A program made the position numbers and the translations under genes. Positions 18,785-26,987 of a stretch of DNA of 64,000 bases are shown here, in pieces. A model generated the notes under the pieces. The model was not told the DNA's origin. It saw only the letters and a program-made list of their open reading frames with translations, and made no database searches. The first letter of the stretch is position 1. Every line of letters begins with the position of its first letter. The DNA comes from Hoeflea sp. YIM 152468 (GTDB lineage: Bacteria > Pseudomonadota > Alphaproteobacteria > Rhizobiales > Rhizobiaceae), in contig NZ_JARGET010000011.1 in NCBI RefSeq assembly GCF_029210485.1, positions 1 to 64,000 on the forward strand. The letters are read 5' to 3'.

Positions 18785-19387
18785 ATGGCGCGACGGGCGG
18801 GATCAAACGGAGCTGAAACAGCGGAGAAACTGCGCAATGCAGCGCTGGAGCTGTTTGCGCGCTCGGGCTATGCTGCGGTGTCGATGCGCGCCATCGCCGC
18901 GAAAACCGGGGTGCAGGCCGGCGCGATCTACAATCATTTTCCAACCAAGCAGGATCTGCTCAACGAGCTGCTTCAGGTTCACATGGAAACGCTGCTCGAA
19001 GCCTGGGAAGAGGCCGAGGACCTCGACCTCGCGCCGCCACAGGCGCTTGAGCATTTTGTCCGGTTTCACATCCGCTATCATCTCGATCGTTCGCGCGAAG
19101 TGTTCATTTCCTACATGGAATTGCGCAGCCTCGAGGAGAAGAATTTCAGGATCATCGAACAGTTGCGGCGCAGTTATGAGACCGTGCCGCGCGCCATTCT
19201 CGAACGCGGTGCGGCGGACGGGTCGTTTGCGATCATCGATCCCCAACTGACCACGATGGCGATCATCGCCATGCTTACCGGCATGACCACCTGGTATCGC
19301 GAGAACGGACGGCTGTCGCTCGACGAGATTGAGGCGCTCTATGTCCGCCTGGTGGCGCGGCTGGTGGGGCAGAAAAAGGAAGACTGA
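18785..19387 (+). CDS. TetR/AcrR family repressor
   Basis: This 200-residue protein has an N-terminal TetR helix-turn-helix ([34 protein letters not shown], about residues 18-52) and a larger ligand-binding C-terminal region. It is the first gene of the operon with isovaleryl-CoA dehydrogenase, which starts 1 nt after the tetR stop. Because the same palindrome precedes both this operon and the ligase/liv operon, it probably controls both, with an acyl-CoA such as isovaleryl- or methylcrotonyl-CoA as a likely inducer (inference). The ribosome site is weak because the operator occupies the leader. Confidence 0.85.
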   Translation: MARRAGSNGAETAEKLRNAALELFARSGYAAVSMRAIAAKTGVQAGAIYNHFPTKQDLLNELLQVHMETLLEAWEEAEDLDLAPPQALEHFVRFHIRYHLDRSREVFISYMELRSLEEKNFRIIEQLRRSYETVPRAILERGAADGSFAIIDPQLTTMAIIAMLTGMTTWYRENGRLSLDEIEALYVRLVARLVGQKKED

Positions 19388-19388
19388 C

Positions 19389-20552
19389 ATGTTCACAGCA
19401 GGCATGAATTTCGGCCTCGGCGAAGACATTGACGCGCTCAGAGACATGGTGTCCCGTTTTGCCAGCGACCGGATCGCGCCTGTCGCCGAACAGACCGACC
19501 GGGAGAACAGTTTTCCGGCGCATCTGTGGCAGGAGATGGGCGCGCTGGGGTTGCTCGGCATGACCGCCGATCCCGATTTCGGCGGCACCGGAATGACCTA
19601 TCTGGCGCATGTGGTGGCGATGGAAGAAATCAGCCGCGCTTCGGCGTCGATCGGCCTGTCCTACGGCGCCCATTCCAATCTCTGCGTCAACCAGATCAAC
19701 CGCTGGGGAACGCCAGAGCAGAAACAACAATATTTGCCCAAACTGTGCTCGGGCGAACATGTTGGTGCTCTGGCAATGAGCGAGCCGGGCTCGGGATCGG
19801 ACGTGGTGTCGATGAAGCTCAGGGCAGAGAAGCGCAATGACCGCTACGTGCTCAACGGCAACAAGATGTGGATCACCAACGGGCCGGACGCCAGCACGCT
19901 GGTGGTCTATGCCAAGACAGATCCGGAGGCGAAGTCGCGCGGCATCACCGCATTCCTGATCGAAAAGGGCATGACCGGATTTTCCACGGCACAGAAGCTC
20001 GACAAGCTGGGCATGCGCGGCTCCAACACCTGCGAACTGGTGTTTGAAGACTGTGAAGTGCCCTTCGACAACGTGCTCGGCGAAGAAGGCCAGGGCGTCA
20101 AGATCCTGATGTCGGGGCTCGATTATGAGCGGCTGGTGCTCGCCGGCGGGCCGCTCGGCATCATGGCCGCGGCGATGGATGTGGTGGTGCCCTATTGTCA
20201 CGAGCGCAAGCAGTTCGGCGAGCCGATCGGCAATTTCCAGCTGATGCAGGGCAAGCTGGCCGACATGTACACGACGATGAACGCCTGCCGGGCCTATGTC
20301 TATGCCGTGGCGCAGGCCGCCGACCGGGGCGAGACCACCCGCAAGGATGCGGCCGGTTGCATTCTCTACGCGGCGGAAAAAGCCACGCAACTGGCGCTGG
20401 AAGCGATCCAGACACTGGGCGGCAACGGCTACATCAATGATTACCCGACCGGCCGGCTGTTGCGTGACGCCAAGCTCTACGAGATCGGCGCCGGTACATC
20501 GGAAGTCCGCCGCATGCTGATCGGCCGTGAGATGATGGCGGAGACGGGGTGA
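19389..20552 (+). CDS. ivd: Isovaleryl-CoA dehydrogenase
   Basis: This 387-residue FAD flavoprotein of the acyl-CoA dehydrogenase family converts isovaleryl-CoA to 3-methylcrotonyl-CoA in leucine breakdown and passes electrons to ETF. The catalytic base assignment rests on [14 protein letters not shown] with Glu247. This is the position used by isovaleryl-CoA dehydrogenase rather than the C-terminal Glu of short-chain enzymes; the C-terminal site reads [15 protein letters not shown]-binding segments [12 protein letters not shown] and WITNGPDA are visible. The start at 19389 is set by the preceding tetR stop. It is followed by methylcrotonyl-CoA carboxylase subunits, with a vapBC-like module in between. 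Confidence 0.9.
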   Translation: MFTAGMNFGLGEDIDALRDMVSRFASDRIAPVAEQTDRENSFPAHLWQEMGALGLLGMTADPDFGGTGMTYLAHVVAMEEISRASASIGLSYGAHSNLCVNQINRWGTPEQKQQYLPKLCSGEHVGALAMSEPGSGSDVVSMKLRAEKRNDRYVLNGNKMWITNGPDASTLVVYAKTDPEAKSRGITAFLIEKGMTGFSTAQKLDKLGMRGSNTCELVFEDCEVPFDNVLGEEGQGVKILMSGLDYERLVLAGGPLGIMAAAMDVVVPYCHERKQFGEPIGNFQLMQGKLADMYTTMNACRAYVYAVAQAADRGETTRKDAAGCILYAAEKATQLALEAIQTLGGNGYINDYPTGRLLRDAKLYEIGAGTSEVRRMLIGREMMAETG

Positions 20553-20608
20553 GGTAATTGTGCTACATTGCCATGATTAAAAAACATGGCAGATCGGCGA
20601 AAGGTGGC

Positions 20609-20998
20609 ATGATGACGAAGCACGCGAAAAAGACAGGCTTCGCCGAAACGGGTCAGTCGGGTTACGACGCGGTGTCTGGCGAAGGCAAAAAGCCGATGCT
20701 GGATCGGGTGAAGCTCGGAGAGGGCGGACGGCTGGTCATTCCGGCAGCAATGCGTGAGGCGCTCGGGGTCAAGCCGGGCGACGAGTTGGCGCTGGAAGTG
20801 AAGGATGGAGAACTGAAAATCAAATCCTACATGGCTGTGATCAGGGAAATCCAGGCTCGTGTCCAAGAGCTCGTTCCGCCGGGTGTGGATATTGTTGAGG
20901 ACTTTCTGGCCGAGCGCAGGGAAGAGCAGCGAAGATCTGATGAGCGTTTTGAACGCTTGCATCGCGAAGGAATGGCGATGCGGGAAAAAGATAAGTGA
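20609..20998 (+). CDS. AbrB/MazE/SpoVT-type antitoxin
   Basis: The protein of about 129 residues has a swapped-hairpin AbrB DNA-binding core (LGEGGRLVIPAAMREALGVKPGDELALEV) and a charged C-terminal helix that would wrap the toxin. An AAAGGTGG ribosome site precedes ATGs at 20609 and 20612; an upstream in-frame ATG (20573) and a TTG (20558) exist. Its last bases overlap the PIN toxin start (GTGA). Known for the family: neutralises a VapC-type RNase and autoregulates. It is embedded between ivd and the carboxylase beta gene. Confidence 0.75.
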   Translation: MMTKHAKKTGFAETGQSGYDAVSGEGKKPMLDRVKLGEGGRLVIPAAMREALGVKPGDELALEVKDGELKIKSYMAVIREIQARVQELVPPGVDIVEDFLAERREEQRRSDERFERLHREGMAMREKDK

Positions 20999-21375
20999 CC
21001 GTTATTCTGGATGCGTCAGCGGTGCTTGCCGGATTGAAAAATGAAGCCGGCGCTGAGTTGTTTTGGAAACACTCAGTCGGGTCGCGGATTTGTTCGATAA
21101 ATCTTGCGGAAGTGGTTTCTAAACTTATCGATATCGGTAGCGAGCCAGAAGTCGCGGTAGAGGATGTAGCGGCCCTTCGTCTCGATGTGGTGTCATTTGA
21201 TGCCGATACCGCTCTATTGGCAGGTCGCTTGCGTGCGGATACTTACCATCGCGGATTGTCGCTCGGCGACCGCGCTTGCCTGGCATTGGCCATCCGCGAG
21301 AAGGCGACGGCCTTGACCGCAGACCGAAACTGGGCCGATCTCGACCTGCCTTGCAAAGTGGAGCTAATTCGCTGA
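20995..21375 (+). CDS. VapC-type PIN-domain toxin
   Basis: This 126-residue protein starts at a GTG overlapping the antitoxin stop. The PIN catalytic acids are visible: Asp6 ([11 protein letters not shown]), Glu39 (NLAEVVSK), Asp92 ([11 protein letters not shown]) and Asp110 (LTADRNW). Family members are Mg2+-dependent ribonucleases that cut tRNA or rRNA. Its stop overlaps the start of the methylcrotonyl-CoA carboxylase beta gene (TGATG), so the module is translationally joined to a metabolic operon. Confidence 0.8.
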   Translation: MTVILDASAVLAGLKNEAGAELFWKHSVGSRICSINLAEVVSKLIDIGSEPEVAVEDVAALRLDVVSFDADTALLAGRLRADTYHRGLSLGDRACLALAIREKATALTADRNWADLDLPCKVELIR

Positions 21376-22991
21376 TGACCATCATCCAATCCAAGATCTC
21401 CACCGGTTCGCAGGCGTTCAGGGACAATGCCGCAAGGATGCAGACGCAGATCGATGAGGCCGCGGAAGCCGCGGCGCTGCATGGCCAGGGCGGGCCGGAA
21501 GCCTCGCGCGAACGCCATGTCGGGCGCGGCAAGTTGCTGCCACGCGAGCGGGTGGCGAGCTTGCTGGATGCGGATTCGCCGTTTCTGGAAGTCGGCCGTT
21601 TTGCGGCGCACGGGCTCTATGGCGGCGATATTGCCTCGGCCGGGTTGATCACCGGTGTCGGCCGGGTCAACGGCCGCGACGTGATGGTGGTGTGCAACGA
21701 CGCCACGGTGAAAGGTGGGACGTATTATCCGCTGTCGGTGAAGAAGCATCTCAGAGCCCAGGAAATTGCGCTCGAAAACAATCTGCCTTGTGTCTATCTG
21801 GTCGATTCCGGCGGCGCCAATCTGCCCAATCAGGACGAGGTGTTTCCCGACCGGGACCATTTCGGGCGGATCTTCTTCAACCAGGCCAATATGAGCGCCA
21901 GGGGGATTGCGCAGATTGCGGTGGTGATGGGCTCCTGCACGGCCGGCGGCGCCTATGTTCCGGCGATGAGCGACGAGACCATCATCGTGCGCGACCAGGG
22001 CACGATCTTTCTTGCAGGGCCGCCGCTGGTCAAGGCTGCGACCGGCGAGATCGTCAGCGCCGAGGATCTTGGCGGCGGCGACGTGCACACGCGGCTGTCG
22101 GGCGTGGCCGATCATCTGGCCGACAATGACGCCCATGCGCTGCAACTGGCGCGGCAGGCGGTGGCCAATCTCAATGGCCGGGGCAGGGCAGGGCTCTGTC
22201 AAATGGACTGTCTGCCGCCGGAAGATCCGCTCTATGATCCGGCCGAGATCGCCGGCATCATTCCCGCCGACACGCGCCAGCCCTATGATATTCGTGAGGT
22301 GATCGCCCGCATCGTCGATGGCTCGCGGTTTGACGCGTTCAAGGCACGCTACGGCACCACCATCGTTTGCGGTTTCGCCCATGTGATGGGCATGCCGGTC
22401 GGCATCATTGCCAACAATGGCGTGCTGTTTTCCGAAAGTGCGGTGAAGGCCGCGCATTTCATCGAGCTGTGCTCGCAGCGCAAGATCCCGCTGGTGTTTT
22501 TGCAAAACATCACCGGCTTCATGGTCGGGGAGAAATACGAAGCCGGCGGCATCGCCAAGGATGGCGCCAAGATGGTGACTGCGGTGGCGACAACGCAGGT
22601 GCCGAAGATCACCATGATCGTCGGCGGCTCGTTCGGCGCCGGCAATTACGGCATGTGCGGGCGGGCCTATTCACCCCGGTTTCTATGGACCTGGCCCAAC
22701 AGCCGTATCTCGGTGATGGGCGGCGAACAGGCGGCCGGCGTGCTCGCGACCGTCAAGCGCGATGCCATCGAGCGCACCGGCGGCGAATGGTCGGCCGAGG
22801 ACGAGGCCGAATTCAAGCGCCCGACCATCGAGATGTTCGAGACCCAAAGCCACCCGCTCTACGCCTCGGCGCGGCTGTGGGACGACGGCATCATCAATCC
22901 GCTCAAATCACGCGAGATCCTGGCGCTGAGCCTGTCGGTGGCATTGAATGCGCCGGTGGCTGAGACGAAATTCGGCGTGTTCAGGATGTGA
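21375..22991 (+). CDS. mccB: 3-methylcrotonyl-CoA carboxylase beta (carboxyltransferase) subunit
   Basis: The 538-residue carboxyltransferase carries the crotonase-like acyl-CoA carboxylase core ([86 protein letters not shown]). The DSGGANLP and FMVG signatures are characteristic of methylcrotonyl- and geranyl-CoA carboxylases rather than propionyl-CoA carboxylases. The start follows the vapC stop with a one-base overlap. It works with the biotin-carrying alpha subunit at 24190; an unrelated gene separates the two. Confidence 0.9.
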   Translation: MTIIQSKISTGSQAFRDNAARMQTQIDEAAEAAALHGQGGPEASRERHVGRGKLLPRERVASLLDADSPFLEVGRFAAHGLYGGDIASAGLITGVGRVNGRDVMVVCNDATVKGGTYYPLSVKKHLRAQEIALENNLPCVYLVDSGGANLPNQDEVFPDRDHFGRIFFNQANMSARGIAQIAVVMGSCTAGGAYVPAMSDETIIVRDQGTIFLAGPPLVKAATGEIVSAEDLGGGDVHTRLSGVADHLADNDAHALQLARQAVANLNGRGRAGLCQMDCLPPEDPLYDPAEIAGIIPADTRQPYDIREVIARIVDGSRFDAFKARYGTTIVCGFAHVMGMPVGIIANNGVLFSESAVKAAHFIELCSQRKIPLVFLQNITGFMVGEKYEAGGIAKDGAKMVTAVATTQVPKITMIVGGSFGAGNYGMCGRAYSPRFLWTWPNSRISVMGGEQAAGVLATVKRDAIERTGGEWSAEDEAEFKRPTIEMFETQSHPLYASARLWDDGIINPLKSREILALSLSVALNAPVAETKFGVFRM

Positions 22992-24193
22992 TGATGAAGA
23001 CTTGCATCTACTGCGGTAGAGAGAAAAAAGAGTTTGAATTTGATCGGCCTGAACACATTTGGCCTCAGGCGATTGGAGTCTCTAACTCGCCTAAAATTTT
23101 CGTAACGAATGATGTATGTGGATACTGCAATAATAAATGTGGACTCCATGTGGATGGAGCCTTTCTGAAGGGCTATTTCTCACACCAAGAAAGGTCCAGG
23201 CATCATCATGCCTTTCTAAATCCCGATAAACCGGCGGCTTTCCCGTTGTTTTACCTTGGAGTTGAGACGGACTTCCCTTGCCAAGATGATGAGCAGTGCG
23301 ATCGGTATGCTGGGGCCGCTGGTGAGCATATTCGCCACGTTCGCAGGAAGACCGATGAGGATTGGTGGGCTTATGTTGGCGGAGACCCAAAAAGGCAAAG
23401 TCGCCGTGGGCGTATCTATGTGAACCTGACAGCTGATCATCCCTATTGGGTGATTACCGCGGCTCTCTCTGTTCGGAAAATATTCCCAAAATGTCACAGG
23501 GTCTGCCTTACAGACATCGTGGGTGACATGGATTTCACTCCTTTCTGGGAAAGCCGGGATGGAGTCGTCGCTCAAAGTCACCCGAATGAGGTTCGCCATA
23601 TTCTGGATGAAGTGGGGACGGTAAGCCTACGCGCTGCAATACAGGTGGACTTTACTAGTCGGTTCTTATGTAAGGTAGCTTTAGGCTTAGGGTGCCAAAT
23701 TCTCGGAATAAATTTCTTGGAATCGGAAGCTGCAAAACGATTTAGAGAAGTACTCTGGAAAAAAGATTACACAGAGCGCTCGAAATCGTCGATCCGAGGT
23801 ACTGGTTTTTCTCTTGGTGTTAACGGGAATTTTGCCAAAGTTGCGGCAGTCGATGATTGTTGGACATTGTTGATCAACGTAGTCAACGGCTGCCTGTCGC
23901 TTACCATATTCCACCCATCGGGAAATTTCTCAAGCCTGCCCATTAGTGATGATCCGGAATTGATCTCCAAAGCTGATCAGAGTTTCATAAATGGCGCTGT
24001 ATTCGTTGTGTGTCCTGCGTTAAATTTCTTCAGCGATGCGATACCGTCAACGAAATTCTTATTATGGAAACAGGGTTTTCTCCAGTTGCCTGAATTGGAT
24101 CGAGTGGTCTCTTTAAGGATCTCCTTAGATGACCTCCCACCCAAAATGGCGAAAGACGATCCTGCTCTGACTTTAGAATTGGGCAATACATGA
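22991..24193 (+). CDS. HNH-type zinc-motif protein of unknown function
   Basis: This 400-residue protein is visibly AT-richer than its neighbours. The N-terminus has the HNH_5-like pattern: Cys5-x2-Cys8, then Glu21-His22 (RPEHIWPQAIG), then Cys43-x2-Cys46-Asn47 (VCGYCNNKCG). This is the layout of a betabeta-alpha-metal nuclease core with a zinc knuckle. The remaining 350 residues are not recognised. The start overlaps the mccB stop (TGATG) and the stop overlaps the mccA start (ATGA), so it is fitted into the junction of two subunit genes without a gap. Base composition suggests horizontal acquisition. Nuclease activity is inferred from the motif only. Confidence 0.6.
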   Translation: MMKTCIYCGREKKEFEFDRPEHIWPQAIGVSNSPKIFVTNDVCGYCNNKCGLHVDGAFLKGYFSHQERSRHHHAFLNPDKPAAFPLFYLGVETDFPCQDDEQCDRYAGAAGEHIRHVRRKTDEDWWAYVGGDPKRQSRRGRIYVNLTADHPYWVITAALSVRKIFPKCHRVCLTDIVGDMDFTPFWESRDGVVAQSHPNEVRHILDEVGTVSLRAAIQVDFTSRFLCKVALGLGCQILGINFLESEAAKRFREVLWKKDYTERSKSSIRGTGFSLGVNGNFAKVAAVDDCWTLLINVVNGCLSLTIFHPSGNFSSLPISDDPELISKADQSFINGAVFVVCPALNFFSDAIPSTKFLLWKQGFLQLPELDRVVSLRISLDDLPPKMAKDDPALTLELGNT

Positions 24194-26193
24194 CCATCAG
24201 CAAAATCCTCATCGCCAACCGGGGCGAAATCGCCTGCCGGATTATCCGCACGGCGCGGACACTGGGCATTGCCACGGTGGCGGTCTATTCCGAGGCTGAT
24301 ACACAGGCGCTGCATGTCGAGATGGCAGACGAGGCGGTGCTGATCGGACCGGCGCCGGCGAGCGAAAGCTATCTCAGGATCGATGCCATTCTTGAGGCGG
24401 CCAGGCGCACCGGGGCGGATGCGGTCCATCCCGGCTACGGATTTTTGTCGGAGAATCCCGACTTCGTCGATCAGGTCGTCAAAGCCGGGCTGATCTTCAT
24501 CGGGCCATCGGCTTCGGCCATCCGGGCCATGGGCCTGAAAGATGCGGCCAAGACGTTGATGGAGAAGGCAAACGTGCCGGTTGTGCCGGGCTATCATGGC
24601 GAGGCGCAGGAGCTGGTGGTGCTGGCCGGCAAGGCCAACGAGATCGGGTTTCCGGTGCTGATCAAGGCGCGCGCCGGCGGCGGCGGCAAGGGCATGCGCA
24701 AGGTCGACAATCAGCTCGACTTTCCCGCGGCCTTGTCCTCGGCGCGGCGCGAGGCCAAGGCCGCGTTCGGTGATGACCGGGTGCTGGTGGAGAAATATGT
24801 CGCCACGCCACGGCATATCGAGATTCAGGTGTTTGGCGACAGCCACGGCAATGTGGTGCATCTTTTCGAACGCGATTGTTCGGCGCAGCGGCGGCACCAG
24901 AAGGTGATCGAGGAAGCGCCTGCGCCGGACATGCCCGAGGACATGCGCGCAGCGATGGGAGCTGCGGCGGTGCAGGCCGCCAAAGCGATCAGTTATTCGG
25001 GCGCCGGCACGGTGGAGTTCATTGTTGACGCCAGCGACGGGCTGAAGGCAGACCGGTTCTGGTTCATGGAAATGAACACGCGGCTTCAGGTCGAGCATCC
25101 GGTCACCGAACTGATCACCGGGCTTGATCTGGTCGAATGGCAGATCCGCGTGGCCGGCGGCGAGCCCTTGCCGCTCAGCCAGGATGAGCTGTCGATCAGC
25201 GGTCATGCGGTGGAAGCCCGGATTTATGCCGAGGATGCGGAAAAGGGCTTTCTGCCCGCGGCCGGGCGTCTGGCGCATCTGCGGTTTCCCGACGGCGACA
25301 TCAGAGTTGATGCCGGGGTGCGTGCGGGCGACGAGATAAGCCCGTTCTATGATCCGATCATCGCCAAGGTGATTGCCCACGGCAAGACCAGGTCGGAGGC
25401 GCTTTCCAGGCTTGCCGGAGCGCTGGGCCGCACCGAGGTTGCCGGAACAGTGACCAACACGGCTTTTCTGGCCAGGCTCTGTCGTGATGCGGATTTTGCC
25501 GCCGGACGTCTCGACACTGGACTGATTGACCGCAACATCGTCAGCCTGACAGCAGGTGAGGCCGCTCCGGAGCATGTCACGGGCCTGGCGGCCCTTGCCG
25601 CCTCCGGCATGATCCCGGATCACAGAACTGACGCGGATGTGGCAAGCGCGATCGGCCCCTTTGAAATCTGGGGCCTGCCCAAGCGGCGGGTACAACTCGA
25701 GATAGACGGCAAAGCGACGGCGTTTCTGGTTGAACGTAGCGGCCCTGATGGCTGGCGGGTTTTCGGGCCGGGATTTGAGGCTGCTGGATTGGATATGGAG
25801 GCGGTTTCTGCCCGTGGGGCAGACTGGTCGTTGCGCAGTGGCGGGATCTCACGCAAATGCCGGCTGATCCAGAGTGAGGATGAAGTCGCGGTGTTTCACG
25901 AAGGTTTGACCCACCGGTTCGGCAAGCCGCAGGGCAAGCGCACGGCCGATCTGGCTGCCGGCGGCGATCAGGTCGTCTCGATGATGCCCGGCATCGTCAA
26001 ACAGGTGCTGGTGACCCAGGGACAGGATGTCAAATCGGGCGAAGCGATGGTTGTCATGGAAGCCATGAAAATGGAGATGACACTCTCAGCGCCGCGCGAT
26101 GGTGTGGTTGCCGAGGTATTGGTGACGGCTGGCATGCAGGTGGGCGATGGCGTGAGCCTTGTGCGGCTTGAAGCCGAAGTGAAGGCCGCCTGA
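24190..26193 (+). CDS. mccA: 3-methylcrotonyl-CoA carboxylase alpha (biotin carboxylase/BCCP) subunit
   Basis: This 667-residue enzyme carries an N-terminal biotin carboxylase (LIANRGEIACRIIRTARTLG; ATP loop KARAGGGGKGM; FMEMNTRLQVEHPVTE) and a C-terminal biotinyl domain with the EAMKMEM motif, biotinylated at Lys627. It carboxylates biotin with bicarbonate and ATP, and the beta subunit then transfers CO2 to 3-methylcrotonyl-CoA. Its ATG lies in the 4-nt overlap with the HNH-type gene. The downstream hydratase (liuC) and HMG-CoA lyase (liuE) genes that often follow are absent here. Confidence 0.9.
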   Translation: MTISKILIANRGEIACRIIRTARTLGIATVAVYSEADTQALHVEMADEAVLIGPAPASESYLRIDAILEAARRTGADAVHPGYGFLSENPDFVDQVVKAGLIFIGPSASAIRAMGLKDAAKTLMEKANVPVVPGYHGEAQELVVLAGKANEIGFPVLIKARAGGGGKGMRKVDNQLDFPAALSSARREAKAAFGDDRVLVEKYVATPRHIEIQVFGDSHGNVVHLFERDCSAQRRHQKVIEEAPAPDMPEDMRAAMGAAAVQAAKAISYSGAGTVEFIVDASDGLKADRFWFMEMNTRLQVEHPVTELITGLDLVEWQIRVAGGEPLPLSQDELSISGHAVEARIYAEDAEKGFLPAAGRLAHLRFPDGDIRVDAGVRAGDEISPFYDPIIAKVIAHGKTRSEALSRLAGALGRTEVAGTVTNTAFLARLCRDADFAAGRLDTGLIDRNIVSLTAGEAAPEHVTGLAALAASGMIPDHRTDADVASAIGPFEIWGLPKRRVQLEIDGKATAFLVERSGPDGWRVFGPGFEAAGLDMEAVSARGADWSLRSGGISRKCRLIQSEDEVAVFHEGLTHRFGKPQGKRTADLAAGGDQVVSMMPGIVKQVLVTQGQDVKSGEAMVVMEAMKMEMTLSAPRDGVVAEVLVTAGMQVGDGVSLVRLEAEVKAA

Positions 26194-26315
26194 TAGGGCA
26201 GGTCTTGCTCTTGGCTTGAATAGGCGCGATGGAAATTGGGCGGCGAACAGTTGAAGCTGCCGCAGAAACCTCCACATTCAGACTTATACAATTGGCTAGC
26301 AGGACAGGAATTTCA

Positions 26316-26861
26316 ATGACCGAGACCCCCGAAGCCGTTCTGGAATTCTGGTTCACTGAGCTGACGCCCAAGGACTGGTTTGTCAAAAGCGAGTCTGTCG
26401 ATCACCGTATCACGGAGCGCTTCGCCAACCTGCATCTGGCTCTGTCACGCAATATCAGTGAAGAGTGGCGGGCGACGCCGGAGGCGCGGCTGGCGCTGGT
26501 GATCGTCTTTGATCAGTTCCCGCGCAACATCTACCGGGGGTCGCCGATGGCTTTCGCCACCGATGGTCTTGCACTGAAAGAGGCCAAGGCGGCGCTGGCG
26601 GTTGGTGCGGACAAGTCTGTCGCCGAAGACCGGCGGATCTTTTTCTACATGCCGTTCGAGCATGCCGAAGATCTCGGCGCGCAAGAGCGTAGCGTGGCAC
26701 TGTTTGAAGCGCTGGGCCATGAAACCTATCTGGATTATGCGCGCCGGCACCATGATGTCATTGCCCAATATGGCAGGTTCCCGCATCGCAACCCGATTCT
26801 CGGGCGGACCTCAACGGCTGAGGAAAAGGCCTATCTTTCCGAGCCGGGCGCCGGATTCTAG
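26316..26861 (+). CDS. DUF924 family protein
   Basis: The protein of 181 residues covers the whole DUF924 domain: AVLEFWFTELTPKDWF at the N-terminus, ALVIVFDQFPRNIYRG in the middle and FYMPFEHAED near residue 115. Family function is unknown; it is cytoplasmic and mostly helical. The ATG at 26316 follows AGGACAGGAA; the frame is open further upstream to 26229, but without a better start. It is 122 nt after mccA on the same strand and may or may not be co-transcribed. Confidence 0.8.
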   Translation: MTETPEAVLEFWFTELTPKDWFVKSESVDHRITERFANLHLALSRNISEEWRATPEARLALVIVFDQFPRNIYRGSPMAFATDGLALKEAKAALAVGADKSVAEDRRIFFYMPFEHAEDLGAQERSVALFEALGHETYLDYARRHHDVIAQYGRFPHRNPILGRTSTAEEKAYLSEPGAGF

Positions 26862-26987
26862 ACACCGGAAGCAGGTCCGTCCAACAGCGAATGCAGCACG
26901 GGTGAATATGACGGGTGTGGGCAACGTTTGTGTTGCTCCACCAGCCTGCTAAGGATGAATGACGATTTCGAACCGGACAGGATATTC

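Noticed and set aside
23977-25695. 572-codon minus-strand ORF over mccA
   Set aside because: Antisense shadow; biotin carboxylase motifs lie on the plus strand.
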